Positions 1-8,864 of a stretch of 64,000 nucleotides of DNA are shown here, piece by piece. The stretch covers positions 1 to 64,000 of the forward strand of contig NZ_JASNJE010000008.1 in NCBI RefSeq assembly GCF_030164465.1, written 5' to 3'. The position numbers and the translations under genes are program-made. Below the pieces are notes generated by a model. That model was given only the letters and a program-made list of their open reading frames with translations, did no database searches and was not told the origin of the DNA. This stretch comes from Sedimentitalea xiamensis. Its GTDB lineage: Bacteria; Pseudomonadota; Alphaproteobacteria; Rhodobacterales; Rhodobacteraceae. The stretch's first letter is position 1; each line of letters begins with the position of its first letter.

Positions 1-173
1 GCGGCGCGCCCACCGGCCACTCCGTGCCGGTCCGCGAAGTCCGCCTCTCCGCCGGCGCCGGCTTCATCGTCGTCATCTGCGGCGAGATCATGACCATGCC
101 CGGCCTCCCCCGCGTCCCCTCATCCGAATCCATCAGGCTCAACGACCAAGGGCAGATCGAAGGGTTGTTTTAA
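1..173 (+). CDS. fhs: Formate-tetrahydrofolate ligase, C-terminal end (partial)
   Basis: The last 56 codons of a gene that begins before the window; the frame is open from base 3 to the TAA at 171-173. The segment contains [11 protein letters not shown] followed by ESIRLN and a terminal EGLF, which is the conserved carboxyl end of formate-tetrahydrofolate ligase. This cytosolic enzyme makes 10-formyl-tetrahydrofolate from formate, ATP and tetrahydrofolate. The next gene starts 11 bases downstream on the same strand. Catalytic parts lie outside the window, so the call rests on the conserved tail alone. Confidence 0.85.
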   Translation, partial: GAPTGHSVPVREVRLSAGAGFIVVICGEIMTMPGLPRVPSSESIRLNDQGQIEGLF

Positions 174-184
174 GGAATGGACCA

Positions 185-1045
185 ATGATCCGAAAAATTC
201 TGGTTCCGGTGCGCGGCGACGGGAAGGGCGACAATGTCATCGCCCATGCCGCGGCGCTCGCCCACAGAAACAAGAGCCACCTGGAGATCGCGCATTGCCG
301 CGCGCGGCCCGAGGACATGCTGCCCTTCGGCGTGCCGATTCCGGCGATGTTCAGGAAGCAGATGATCCGGCAGGCCGAGGAACTTGCCAATGTCGAGGAG
401 GAAAGCCTCAGGGAGGAACTGAAGGCGCTGGCGGTCAGGTTCGGCCTGACCCTGACCGACGGCCCGAACGGTGGCGACACCGCGACAGCCTCCTGGGTCG
501 AAGAGGCCGGCAAGATGGTCGATGTCATCAGGCGCCACGGGCGGCTGGCGGACCTGATCGCTGTTCCGCAACCGGATGTCGACCGCAATCTCGGCGCCAA
601 TTCGCTGAAGGCGGCGCTGTTCCGCACCGGGCGGCCGGTTCTCATGGTGCCCAATGACGTGGACCCGCCGGCGAACATCGGACGCCATGTCACCCTGGCC
701 TGGAACGGATCGCTCGAGTCGTCCAAGGCGGTGACGATGACGCTGCCGATCCTGCGCACCGCGGATTCGGTCACGATCCTGTCTTCGGGCGGCGAGCCGG
801 TGTCGGCGACGGCGGAGGACTTGCGGGCCTACCTGCACGCCCATGACATCGCATCCGCCATCCACCGCTTCGATGCCGCGGGCAAGAACGTCGGCAAGAT
901 CCTGCTGGACGCCAGCCGCGAGGTTGGAGCCGACATGCTGATCATGGGTGCCTATGGCGACAGCCACGAGAAGGAAACCATTTTCGGAGGGAACACCCAG
1001 CATATCGTCGATCGCGCCAAAATGCCGGTCATTCTGGTGCATTAG
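185..1045 (+). CDS. Universal stress protein, tandem UspA domains
   Basis: A 286-residue protein with two UspA-like halves (about 1-155 and 160-286). The first begins with the usual beta strand, MIRKILVPV. The second ends with IMGAYGDSHEKETIFGGN, which fits the ATP-binding pattern G-2x-G-9x-G-(S/T/N), so the C-terminal half probably binds nucleotide; the first half lacks a clear copy. Double-domain Usp proteins are cytosolic stress-response proteins with poorly defined partners. ATG at 185 is preceded by AAGGA just after the fhs stop. It lies upstream of tctCBA on the same strand, but a gap of about 120 bases leaves co-transcription uncertain. Confidence 0.88.
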   Translation: MIRKILVPVRGDGKGDNVIAHAAALAHRNKSHLEIAHCRARPEDMLPFGVPIPAMFRKQMIRQAEELANVEEESLREELKALAVRFGLTLTDGPNGGDTATASWVEEAGKMVDVIRRHGRLADLIAVPQPDVDRNLGANSLKAALFRTGRPVLMVPNDVDPPANIGRHVTLAWNGSLESSKAVTMTLPILRTADSVTILSSGGEPVSATAEDLRAYLHAHDIASAIHRFDAAGKNVGKILLDASREVGADMLIMGAYGDSHEKETIFGGNTQHIVDRAKMPVILVH

Positions 1046-1162
1046 ACAAAATGTTGGACGAACGATGGGGACTGAAGACATTAATTACGAGTCGCCGGAC
1101 CAACGGTGAACAGTGCGTCGCGACACTTTCGCGTCAATTGTGAGATATCCAGGGAGGATACC

Positions 1163-2125
1163 ATGACCATTACGAAACGTATGTTTGTCAAGCTGGCAGG
1201 GGCGACCGCGCTTGCCGGATTGATCGCGGGCCCGGCGGCCGCGTGGGAACCGACGAAGCCGGTCGACTTTGTGATCATGGCGGGTGCCGGCGGCGGCGCC
1301 GACCAGATCGCCCGCTTCATCCAGTCGGTCGCGGAAAAGAAGGACCTCACCAACCGTCCGCTGGTGCCCAACAACAAGGGCGGCGGATCGGGCGCCGAGG
1401 CGCTGATCGCCCTGAACGGCGCCGGCGACCCGGATCACACGATCCTGGTGACGCTGAATTCCTTCTTCACCACGCCGCTGCGCCAGGAAAACCTGGGCAT
1501 CGACGTGCAGACCTTTACCCCGGTCGCGATGATGGGCGTCGATCCCTTCGTGCTCTGGGTCCACAAGGACAGCGGCATCACCACTTTCGAGCAGTGGCTC
1601 GAAGAGGTGAAGAAAGGCGACTACGTCATGGGCGGCACCGGCAAGGGCCAGGAAGACAGCCTTGTCATCACCTATCTCGAGCAGGCGTTCGATCTCGACA
1701 TCAAGTACATCCCCTACAAGGGCGGCGGTGCCGTGGCCAAGGATCTCGCGGGCAAGCAGATCATGGCGACGGTGAACAACCCGGCGGAAACCAAGGGCTT
1801 CTATGCCGCGGGCGACGTCGTTCCGCTGCTGTCCTTCTCGGACGAACGGATGCCGGCCTTCCCGGACGTTCCGACGCTCAAGGAAAAGGGGCATGACTTC
1901 AGCTACTACAACCAGCGCGCGGTTGTCGGAGCGCCGGGGCAGTCCGAAGAGGCGGCGGCCTACTATCAGGATCTGTTCAAGACGATCTACGAGAGCCAGG
2001 AATGGCAGGACTATATGGCCTCGGAAAGCCTGTCCCCGCTGTGGCTGAGCCCGGACGAGCAGAAAGCCTACTGGCAGACACAGGTCGACCGCCACAAGGA
2101 ACTGCTGGCGGCGATGGGCGAATAG
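1163..2125 (+). CDS. tctC: Tripartite tricarboxylate transporter substrate-binding protein (TctC/Bug family)
   Basis: A 320-residue periplasmic binding protein. The ATG at 1163 is preferred over an in-frame ATG at 1106 because AGGGAGG (1151-1157) sits at ideal distance and a signal peptide begins there: basic start, hydrophobic stretch, and a likely cleavage site after GPAAA near residue 27. The mature start, PTKPVDFVIMAGAGGGADQ, is the family hallmark that forms part of the carboxylate-binding pocket. It delivers a di- or tricarboxylate-like ligand to the TctA/TctB membrane partners encoded directly downstream. The ligand cannot be read from sequence. Confidence 0.9.
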   Translation: MTITKRMFVKLAGATALAGLIAGPAAAWEPTKPVDFVIMAGAGGGADQIARFIQSVAEKKDLTNRPLVPNNKGGGSGAEALIALNGAGDPDHTILVTLNSFFTTPLRQENLGIDVQTFTPVAMMGVDPFVLWVHKDSGITTFEQWLEEVKKGDYVMGGTGKGQEDSLVITYLEQAFDLDIKYIPYKGGGAVAKDLAGKQIMATVNNPAETKGFYAAGDVVPLLSFSDERMPAFPDVPTLKEKGHDFSYYNQRAVVGAPGQSEEAAAYYQDLFKTIYESQEWQDYMASESLSPLWLSPDEQKAYWQTQVDRHKELLAAMGE

Positions 2126-2168
2126 GCCCGGTCGACTTCGGATAAACAGGTACTGAGGGGAGGGCCGG

Positions 2169-2672
2169 ATGCGCCTTGCAGAAATACTGACGGCGGGCAT
2201 TCTGGCCCTCCTGTCCATATACTTGATGTGGAAAAGTACCGAACTGAATGTCGGATACATCCGGGGCGAAGGACCGGGCGGCGGGGCGTGGCCCTTCTGG
2301 CTGGCGGGGATCATGCTGATCTGTACCGGATTCATCGCCTTCAACTGGTGGCGGCGAACCTCGCCGCCGTCGCAATCCGATGACGTGCTGCTGGACGGCT
2401 ACGGCAAGCGCACCCTGGTGCTGGTCGGCGGTGGGCTGATCGCCTTTATCGGCCTGGTCAACATCATCTCGATGTACGGCGCGATGGCGGTGTTCCTGTT
2501 CTACTATCTGCGCTTTCTCGGACGGCACAGCTGGAACCTGACGCTGATCCTGTCGCTGGCGATACCGACAACGTTCTTCTTCTTCTTCGAAGGGCTGATG
2601 CGCATCACCATGCCCAAGGGCCTGGGCTTCACCGAGCCGTTCTACAACTTTCTCTACTCAATCATCTACTGA
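2169..2672 (+). CDS. tctB: Tripartite tricarboxylate transporter small membrane subunit TctB
   Basis: A 167-residue inner-membrane protein with about four hydrophobic segments (near residues 5-20, 43-60, 80-108 and 115-135). The segment GEGPGGGAWPFWLAG after the first helix is typical of TctB. It is the small accessory subunit that works with TctA to import the ligand caught by TctC. It lies between tctC (43-base gap) and tctA (41-base gap), the standard gene order. A purine-rich GGGGAGGG Shine-Dalgarno sequence precedes ATG 2169. Confidence 0.88.
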   Translation: MRLAEILTAGILALLSIYLMWKSTELNVGYIRGEGPGGGAWPFWLAGIMLICTGFIAFNWWRRTSPPSQSDDVLLDGYGKRTLVLVGGGLIAFIGLVNIISMYGAMAVFLFYYLRFLGRHSWNLTLILSLAIPTTFFFFFEGLMRITMPKGLGFTEPFYNFLYSIIY

Positions 2673-2713
2673 TCCGCCGCCTGTCGCGCGTGTGAATCGG
2701 GAAGGGGCTTTGC

Positions 2714-4234
2714 ATGGAAATCTTGGGTCTTCTGTCGGATGGGGTGATGGTCTCGCTCATGCCGATCAACGTGATGCTGATCCTGATCGGTGTGACGCTG
2801 GGGCTGTTCATTGGGGCGATGCCGGGGCTCGGGTCGGTGAACGGGGTCGCGATCCTGTTGCCGATCACTTTCCTCGTGCCGCCGAACTCCGCGATCATCT
2901 TTCTGGCGGCGATCTACTATGGGGCGATGTATGGCGGCGCGATCAGTTCGATCACGCTGGGCATTCCGGGCGCCTCCACGGCGGTGGCGACAACCTTCGA
3001 CGGGCGGCCCCTGGCGCTGAGCGGCCGGGCAAGCCTTGCGCTGGTGACTGCGGCGCTGGCGTCATTCATCGGCGGCACGATCTCGAACGTCCTGTTCACG
3101 GTCTTCGCACCGCTGCTGGCCACGGTGGCGCTGATTTTCGGACCGCCCGAGATCTTTGCGCTGATGTTGCTGGCTTTCGCCACTTTCGTCGGCCTTGGCG
3201 GGGACGATATTCCAAAGACGATCTTTTCGATCTGTCTCGGCCTGGTTTTCGCGGCCGTCGGTTTTGACGAGATTTCAGGAGCGCCGCGATTGATTCTCTT
3301 CGATATCAACGGGTTCCTGCATGGCATCAACTTTCTGGTTCTGGCGATCGGCGTTTATGGCATCGGCGAGATGATCTGGACCATCGAGAACACGCGGGGC
3401 GAGATCACGACCACAGAGGCCAAGATGAGCCTCAAGGGCATCGTGCGGGATTCCAAGGAGGGCATGCGGCGGGGCTGGAAGGGCACGATGATCGGTTCGT
3501 TCCTTGGCTTCTTCGTCGGCATCTTGCCCGCCGCCGGCGCGACTCCCGGTTCGCTCATGTCCTACGGGGTGGCCAAGCTGGTCGCCAAGAACCCGAAGGA
3601 ATTCGGCAAGGGGCATCCCGGCGGCGTCGCCGCACCCGAGGCCGCGAACAACTCCGCCTCCACGGGGTCGATGCTGCCAATGCTGACCCTCGGCATTCCG
3701 GGGTCGCCGACCACGGCGATCCTGCTGGGGGGCATGGTGATCTGGGGCCTGACACCGGGTCCGCGCCTGTTCACCGAACAGCCGGATTTCGTCTGGGGGC
3801 TGATCGGATCGTTCTATATCTCCAACGTCTTCGCCCTGCTGGTGAACCTCGCCTTCATTCCGCTGTTCATCTGGATGCTGCGGATGCCGTTCACCGTTCT
3901 GGCGCCGCTGATCTTCGTTCTGTCGGTGGTGGGCGGCTATGCGGCGACGCAGGACATGCATGACGTCTGGCTGATGCTGGTCTTCGGGTTCGGCGCGTTC
4001 TTCCTGCGCAAACTGGACTATCCGCTGGCCCCCGCGGTGCTGGCCATCGTGCTCGGCCCGATCGCGGAGCCGACCCTGCGCCAGTCCCTGCTGCTGTCGT
4101 CCGGCGACGCCTCGATCTTCCTGACCCGTCCGATCGCCGGACCGATCACCGTGATCGCGATCATCCTGATCCTGCTGCCGGTGATCAAGGCCGTGGTCAC
4201 GCGGATGCGGGGATCGAGAGAGAATGCGGCCTGA
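2714..4234 (+). CDS. tctA: Tripartite tricarboxylate transporter large permease TctA
   Basis: A 506-residue polytopic membrane protein and the main transport channel of the TTT system. Family signatures are GAMPGLGSVNGVAILLPIT near residue 35 and TLGIPGSPTTAILLGG near residue 323, probably two related halves of the permease. Length is normal for TctA (about 500). It closes a tctCBA operon that is followed by a strong hairpin terminator (4259-4282). The transporter is a secondary, ion-driven carboxylate importer; substrate is unknown. Confidence 0.93.
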   Translation: MEILGLLSDGVMVSLMPINVMLILIGVTLGLFIGAMPGLGSVNGVAILLPITFLVPPNSAIIFLAAIYYGAMYGGAISSITLGIPGASTAVATTFDGRPLALSGRASLALVTAALASFIGGTISNVLFTVFAPLLATVALIFGPPEIFALMLLAFATFVGLGGDDIPKTIFSICLGLVFAAVGFDEISGAPRLILFDINGFLHGINFLVLAIGVYGIGEMIWTIENTRGEITTTEAKMSLKGIVRDSKEGMRRGWKGTMIGSFLGFFVGILPAAGATPGSLMSYGVAKLVAKNPKEFGKGHPGGVAAPEAANNSASTGSMLPMLTLGIPGSPTTAILLGGMVIWGLTPGPRLFTEQPDFVWGLIGSFYISNVFALLVNLAFIPLFIWMLRMPFTVLAPLIFVLSVVGGYAATQDMHDVWLMLVFGFGAFFLRKLDYPLAPAVLAIVLGPIAEPTLRQSLLLSSGDASIFLTRPIAGPITVIAIILILLPVIKAVVTRMRGSRENAA

Positions 4235-4258
4235 GCCACGGCGAATGGCGGCTGACAG

Positions 4259-4282
4259 GACCGGGGCCGCGCCCCGGTCTTT
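4259..4282 (+). terminator. Intrinsic terminator after tctCBA
   Basis: A perfect 9-bp stem, GACCGGGGC (4259-4267) and GCCCCGGTC (4271-4279), with a 3-base loop, followed by a short TTT. It lies 24 bases after the tctA stop. The T run is short, so termination may be partial. Confidence 0.7.
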
Positions 4283-4336
4283 CGCGCGGCCGGAATATGA
4301 GGCAAGCTGACGCAAGGTAAATGCAAAGGAAGCGCC

Positions 4337-6091
4337 ATGTCTGACACGTCAGGAGACTTTCACGCCTGGAATCCGGGCCTGACATCGCAGATCCCGGCAG
4401 ATTTGCTTCCGGGTGTAACGCTGTTCCGGCCGGAGAATTCGCTTGTATCCTACGCTGAAGCCAAGGAAGCGGCGGAGTTCTGCGGACGCAAGCCAGCAGA
4501 AATGAACGCCTTTACCGCGTCCCGCCTGGTCACGCACGAGCTTCTGGTCCGGCTGATGGCGGATATCAACGTGCCGGACGGTCCGGAATACCCGGAACTC
4601 GGTGCGCATCTGCGCAGTATGGCGGCGACGATCCTGGACGGGTACATCCGGCCCCAGATGCCCCTGCTGGAGCGGGAATTCGACAAGCTGCGCAACCGGA
4701 TCGGCGACCGTCTGGCGGCGCGGCTGGATCAGGATGTCTATGCCCGCAAGGACCCCGCGGCGGATCAGCCTGCCGGTCTGATCGCCCGGCTGACCGGCAG
4801 CAAACCCAAGCCAGCCGAAAGCGAATCCGCCGAGGTGCTGGCCCTGCTTCAGTGGCAGGCCGAGGTGGATGCCGGGGGCGACAAGTTCGAAATCGCTTGC
4901 CTGCGGGGGCTGCTGGCAATCGTCGGCGGCATCGTCGGGCAGCGCGGGCGGCTGGTGGGCGACAAGGATCTGGTGGTGCGGTGGGCGACCAACTGGGTCG
5001 CCAACGGGTATGGCAGCCTGCGGATCGGACAGATGATCCAGCCGATGATCCGCGATGCCGCGACTCGCGAAGGCTATCGCATCCTGCCGTTCCAGTCCGC
5101 GCCCCTGTTCATGAGCGTCAAGGGCGGTCCGGGGGCCGGCAAGAGTACCCTGCGCCCGCTCCAACGCGAACTGGCCGTCAAGCTGGGCGTGCCATGGGAA
5201 GATTTCGCAAAGGTCAGCCCGGACTACTGCCGCAAGTTCCTTCTGGATTACGACAGTCTCGGCAAGAACGCCATCTACGCGGCCTCGCTGACCGGGCAGG
5301 AACTGGAAATTCTCGACAAGAAGATCGACCTCTACATGGAACAGAAAGCCGAAAGGTCGGAAATGCCGCATGTGCTGGTGGACCGGTTCCGGTTCGACAG
5401 CTTCATGCCGGCGCCGTTCCAGAAGCCCGGCGGCACCCTGCTGAGCCGGTTCGCCGACACCGTCTACCTGTTCTTCATGATCACGCCGCCGCAGGACACG
5501 GTGGAGCGGGCCTGGCAGCGTGGCCTGAAAACCGGGCGCTACAAGGCGCTGGACGACATGCTGCATTTCAACATCGAAGCCAACATCGGGATGCCGCAGC
5601 TGTTCTTCAACTGGGTGCGCAAGACCAATCAGAAGATTCACTTCGAATTCCTCGACAATTCCGTGCCGATGGGGGAACGGCCGCGCACGGCGGCCTTTGG
5701 CTGGAACAACAGCCTGACGATTCTGGATCCGGGTTGCCTGCGCAGCATCGACCGGTATCGCAATATCAACATCGACGCCACGAACCCCGAAGAGGTGCTG
5801 CTGCCGGGCGATCCGCCCGGAGGCGACATTCTCGAAGATTGCCTGACCAAGGTGGGCCATGTGACCTTTGCGGACCAGTCGACGCTTCAGGTGCAGGCCC
5901 AAACGCGGGACGGACAGTGCGTTTTTGAAAGCGACGGGTTCCTCGCCAGCCTGTCGCTGGGGGAAATCTGTCAGCGTCTGGCGGACCGCGCCGGCGGGAA
6001 GACAAAGGTTTCCCATGATCCCGCGGCGGCGGAGCCCGTCGATGCCGATACGGAGCGCAAGTTTACCGTCGGGCAATGGGGCGGCGACTGA
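4337..6091 (+). CDS. Large P-loop protein with zeta-toxin/kinase-like core, function unknown
   Basis: A 584-residue protein. The N-terminal 250 residues form a helical region I do not recognise. A Walker A motif, GGPGAGKST, lies at residues 263-271. Downstream are SPDYCRK (near 295), VDRFRFD (near 352), and ERAWQRGLKTGRY (near 393), an arrangement resembling zeta toxins and small-molecule kinases (P-loop, acidic base region, Arg-rich lid with TGR). No epsilon-type antitoxin gene is adjacent. ATG 4337 has AAAGGAAG upstream. The gene stands alone between a transporter operon and a convergent oxidoreductase, each bounded by a terminator-like hairpin. It could be a conserved kinase rather than a toxin; the substrate is unknown. 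Confidence 0.6.
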   Translation: MSDTSGDFHAWNPGLTSQIPADLLPGVTLFRPENSLVSYAEAKEAAEFCGRKPAEMNAFTASRLVTHELLVRLMADINVPDGPEYPELGAHLRSMAATILDGYIRPQMPLLEREFDKLRNRIGDRLAARLDQDVYARKDPAADQPAGLIARLTGSKPKPAESESAEVLALLQWQAEVDAGGDKFEIACLRGLLAIVGGIVGQRGRLVGDKDLVVRWATNWVANGYGSLRIGQMIQPMIRDAATREGYRILPFQSAPLFMSVKGGPGAGKSTLRPLQRELAVKLGVPWEDFAKVSPDYCRKFLLDYDSLGKNAIYAASLTGQELEILDKKIDLYMEQKAERSEMPHVLVDRFRFDSFMPAPFQKPGGTLLSRFADTVYLFFMITPPQDTVERAWQRGLKTGRYKALDDMLHFNIEANIGMPQLFFNWVRKTNQKIHFEFLDNSVPMGERPRTAAFGWNNSLTILDPGCLRSIDRYRNINIDATNPEEVLLPGDPPGGDILEDCLTKVGHVTFADQSTLQVQAQTRDGQCVFESDGFLASLSLGEICQRLADRAGGKTKVSHDPAAAEPVDADTERKFTVGQWGGD

Positions 6092-6181
6092 GCCGCCGCG
6101 CCAGCGTCGAAACGGTTTCCGATCGCGGACATTCCGGCTGCGATGGGTGCAACCCGGACCAAACGGATGGCCGCCGCGTCA

Positions 6182-6212
6182 AAGCCCGGAAAGCATGGGG
6201 CCTTCCGGGCTT
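6182..6212. terminator. Hairpin between convergent genes, probable bidirectional terminator
   Basis: A perfect 10-bp stem, AAGCCCGGAA (6182-6191) and TTCCGGGCTT (6203-6212), with an 11-base loop, lies between the P-loop gene (+) and the quinone oxidoreductase (-), which converge here. The T run is weak in either direction. Confidence 0.55.
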
Positions 6213-6251
6213 CTCATGCGACCGTGATGGGGGGATCCCTTCGCCGCGATT

Positions 6252-7265
6252 TCACCGGTCGGCGACAGTCACGCCCTGGGGTTCGGGACTAAGCAGGATC
6301 TTGCCGCGGTGTCCGGCCCGTTCCATCATCCAATGGGCCTCCGCCGCCTGATCGAAGGGGAAGACCTTGTAGGTCTGCGCTGTCAGCGCCCCTTTGACGA
6401 ACAGCGGCCAGACCGTCTTGCGCAGGTCCGCGGCGACGGCGCTCTTGAAGCTTTCCGGGCGCGACCGCAGGGTCGAGCCAGTATAGACCAGCCGTTTCAG
6501 CATGATCGGCATCAGGTTGATTTCGACTTTGGATCCCGCATTGAACGCCAGTTGGACGATGCGGGCGTCCGGGCTGGCGGCCTTGACGTTGCGCGCCACG
6601 TAATCGCCGCCGATGATGTCGAGAATGAGGTTCGCCCCACCCGCATCGCGCACCACGTCGACGAAATCCTCTTCCTTGAAGTTGATCGCCCGGTCCGCGC
6701 CCAGCGATTGCGCATAGGCGCAATCCTCGCCGCTGGCGCAGGTGGTGAACACGCGCATCCCCATGGCCTTGCCCAGCTGGATCGCGGTCGAACCGATGCC
6801 TCCGGCCCCGCCGTGCACCAGCAACAGCCCGCCGTCCTGCGCAGGCAGGCCGAAGAACAGGTTGCTCCAGACGGTGAAAAAGGTTTCGCACAGCCCCGCT
6901 GCGTCGATCTGGGACACGCCGTCCGGGACCGGTAGGCAATGGCCGGCTTTGACCGCGACATATTCGGCATATCCGCCACCGTTGGTCAGGGCGCAAAGCA
7001 CATCGCCGACATTCCACCCGGTCACGTCCTTGCCGATGGCGGCAATTTCGCCCGAGACTTCGAGCCCGAGCAGGTCGGACGCGCCCTTGGGCGGCGGGTA
7101 GTGCCCGCGCCGCTGCACCATGTCCGGCCCGTTGACGCCTGCGGCGGTCACGCGGATCAGGATTTCGGTGTCGCGCAGGCCCGGCAGGTCGCGATGCCCG
7201 ATCCCGAGCACGTCCGGGTCGCCGGGTTCGCGCATCTCGATGGTTTTCATGGTCGTGGGCAGCAT
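6252..7265 (-). CDS. NAD(P)H:quinone oxidoreductase, zinc-independent MDR family
   Basis: A 337-residue medium-chain dehydrogenase/reductase of the quinone oxidoreductase type. It has the N-terminal GroES-like fold with AAGVNGPDMVQRRGHYPPP and LGLEVSGEI, then a nucleotide-binding domain with VHGGAGGIGSTAIQLGK. The structural-zinc cysteines of alcohol dehydrogenases are absent, as expected for this subfamily. The start ATG at 7265 is supported by AGGAG 7 bases upstream; an internal Met (MKTIEM) is the alternative. It reduces quinones or enones with NAD(P)H in the cytosol. It follows a short CbiM-like gene by 54 bases. Confidence 0.87.
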   Translation of the reverse strand: MLPTTMKTIEMREPGDPDVLGIGHRDLPGLRDTEILIRVTAAGVNGPDMVQRRGHYPPPKGASDLLGLEVSGEIAAIGKDVTGWNVGDVLCALTNGGGYAEYVAVKAGHCLPVPDGVSQIDAAGLCETFFTVWSNLFFGLPAQDGGLLLVHGGAGGIGSTAIQLGKAMGMRVFTTCASGEDCAYAQSLGADRAINFKEEDFVDVVRDAGGANLILDIIGGDYVARNVKAASPDARIVQLAFNAGSKVEINLMPIMLKRLVYTGSTLRSRPESFKSAVAADLRKTVWPLFVKGALTAQTYKVFPFDQAAEAHWMMERAGHRGKILLSPEPQGVTVADR

Positions 7266-7319
7266 GTGTCGGCTCCTGAATTCGGTTCGTCGGTCCGTGG
7301 GTGTTGTGGGTGTGAGCGA

Positions 7320-7763
7320 TCAGGCGGGGGCGAATAGCCGTTCCTCGACAAGGCCCGTGCCGCGCAGCCATTTCCGGGCCAGCCAGCGGATGGTGAACAG
7401 CGGCAGCAGGAGCGTCGTGACATTGACCGCATACTTCGGCAGGTCCGGGGGGGCGAAAAACAGACCCTGCAGGCCGAGCGCGCCCGCGAGTCCGACTGCG
7501 GCCGGCACGACGCCGAGGATCAGCAGCAGGGATGTCCCGAGGATGAAATGGACTTCGGACAGGCCGACGGCGACATGCGGAAAGACTTCGAAAAACATCA
7601 GGCAGACGAGCATCGCAACAAGACTGCGCGCGGCGAGGGACTGCACGTGCCGCGTCCGCAGTTCGGCGGCGATCAGCCTGACCGTCACCCCGGCGGCGCC
7701 GGTGGCGGTGGCGACGGCGAGCGCCATCTTCGCTCCGTGGACGGTTCCGGGTTCGATGTGCAT
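7320..7763 (-). CDS. CbiM-like (ECF cobalt/nickel transporter permease) protein, C-terminally short
   Basis: A 147-residue membrane protein starting MHIEPGTVHGAKMAL, the family's functional N-terminus (Met-His-Ile, where the N-terminal amine and His2 help bind Co or Ni). FFEVFPHVAVGLSEVHFILG and NVTTLLLPLF match CbiM-type permeases. Typical CbiM proteins are about 200-230 residues; this one stops shortly after the conserved middle, so the last helices appear to be missing. No continuation is visible in the 54 bases before the next start. No EcfT (CbiQ) or EcfA (CbiO) gene is nearby, and no cobalamin riboswitch precedes it. It may be a degenerate remnant or a short divergent family member. Confidence 0.6.
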   Translation of the reverse strand: MHIEPGTVHGAKMALAVATATGAAGVTVRLIAAELRTRHVQSLAARSLVAMLVCLMFFEVFPHVAVGLSEVHFILGTSLLLILGVVPAAVGLAGALGLQGLFFAPPDLPKYAVNVTTLLLPLFTIRWLARKWLRGTGLVEERLFAPA

Positions 7764-7893
7764 CCTGTCTTTCCTTCCGGCCTGGTGCGGCGATCTGCGG
7801 GTCCGTCTGTTCCGTCCGGGTATCGGACCGGGTTCGATTTGACAGGTCCCGGCCCCTTGTCGTCAAGCCGTTTCAGACCCGCTCGCGCGGCAA

Positions 7894-7917
7894 GAAAAAG
7901 GGCGCCCTTGGGCGCCC
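7894..7917 (-). terminator. Intrinsic terminator after the pyrophosphatase gene
   Basis: On the minus strand, GGGCGCCC, AA, GGGCGCCC then a run of five T (plus coordinates 7917 down to 7895). It lies about 25 bases beyond the pyrophosphatase stop. Strong stem plus U tract, a classic terminator. Confidence 0.85.
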
Positions 7918-7943
7918 CGCGATTCCCGGAAGGGGTTTTGCTA

Positions 7944-8864
7944 TCAGAGTTTCAGATTCGGGATGATCTGTTTCTTGCGGCTGACGACACCGGGGAGCAC
8001 GACGGAATCGCCTTCGGCGCGCGCGTCAAAGCTCTTGGCGGCGACGGTCCTGACCAGGTCGTTGGGCACCAGCAGGGTGCTTTCCTCGTTCAGGATATCG
8101 ACGACGAAGAGCAGCACCTGGTCGACACCGTCCTCGCCGGCGACGGTCTTCATCGATTCGATCAGGCTGGCCTTGCGGTCCAGCACGGTCGCGGGCGAGG
8201 TGGTTTCGAGCACCGACACGCGGAACTTGGTGCCGGCGACTTCGTATTCCTTGCTGTCCATCCGCAACAGCTCGGCGTCGCTGAACGAGGACACATCGGA
8301 TTTCGCGGCGAACATCTCGGCGGCGTAGTCGGGAATCGAAATGCCCAGTTCGCCGGCCAGTTTCTCGGCCACGGCCTTGTCATGCGGCGTGGTGGTCGGG
8401 CTGCGGAATTCCAGCGTGTCCGACAGGATGCAGGTCAGCATCGCGCATTTCACGGCGTCGGGCATCTTTGCCATGTCGCCGCCGATCAGGTCGTGCATGA
8501 TCGTCGCGGTGCAGGCGACGGGACGGACGGTGATGTCGATGGGCCCTTTGGTTTCCAGCCCGCCCACCAGCTTGTGGTGGTCGATGATCGCCTGGATATC
8601 CGCGCCGTTGATATTGGCGGGCAGTTCGGCGGGGTTGTTGGTGTCCACGATCACCACCGGGGCATCGTCCGCGACATCGCTTATGATCGCGGGCTTGGGC
8701 AGGTCCCAGCGCTTCAGCATGAAAGCAGCTTCGGTGTTGGGTTCGCCCAGCAGCTTGGCTTCGGCGGGGGTGCCCAACACCTCGTTCAGATACCACGCCC
8801 AGATGATGGGCGAGCCGGTGGAATCGGTGTCGGGGGATTTGTGGCCAAAAACCTGGATGGTCAT
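7944..8864 (-). CDS. ppaC: Manganese-dependent inorganic pyrophosphatase (family II)
   Basis: A 306-residue DHH-superfamily phosphohydrolase that cleaves pyrophosphate to two phosphates in the cytosol. Motifs in order: GHKSPDTDS (residues 7-15), VDTNNPAEL, IDHHKLVG (the DHH signature), RPVACTATI, and near the end GVVSRKKQIIP, the DHHA2-domain substrate-binding segment. The second motif reads VDTNN rather than the VDHNE of the Bacillus enzyme, a difference I believe is common in alphaproteobacterial members. Start at 8864 was chosen over an upstream GTG frame because family homology begins at MTIQVFGHK and AGGACC lies upstream. Confidence 0.93.
   Translation of the reverse strand: MTIQVFGHKSPDTDSTGSPIIWAWYLNEVLGTPAEAKLLGEPNTEAAFMLKRWDLPKPAIISDVADDAPVVIVDTNNPAELPANINGADIQAIIDHHKLVGGLETKGPIDITVRPVACTATIMHDLIGGDMAKMPDAVKCAMLTCILSDTLEFRSPTTTPHDKAVAEKLAGELGISIPDYAAEMFAAKSDVSSFSDAELLRMDSKEYEVAGTKFRVSVLETTSPATVLDRKASLIESMKTVAGEDGVDQVLLFVVDILNEESTLLVPNDLVRTVAAKSFDARAEGDSVVLPGVVSRKKQIIPNLKL

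Noticed and set aside
6289..7866. A minus-strand open frame of about 525 codons overlapping the oxidoreductase in another frame
   Set aside because: Composition is Arg/Gly-rich frame-shifted sequence of the oxidoreductase and CbiM-like genes.
7764..7943. Cobalamin riboswitch upstream of the CbiM-like gene
   Set aside because: The 180-base region has neither the B12 box nor the expected length; only the neighbouring terminator is structured.
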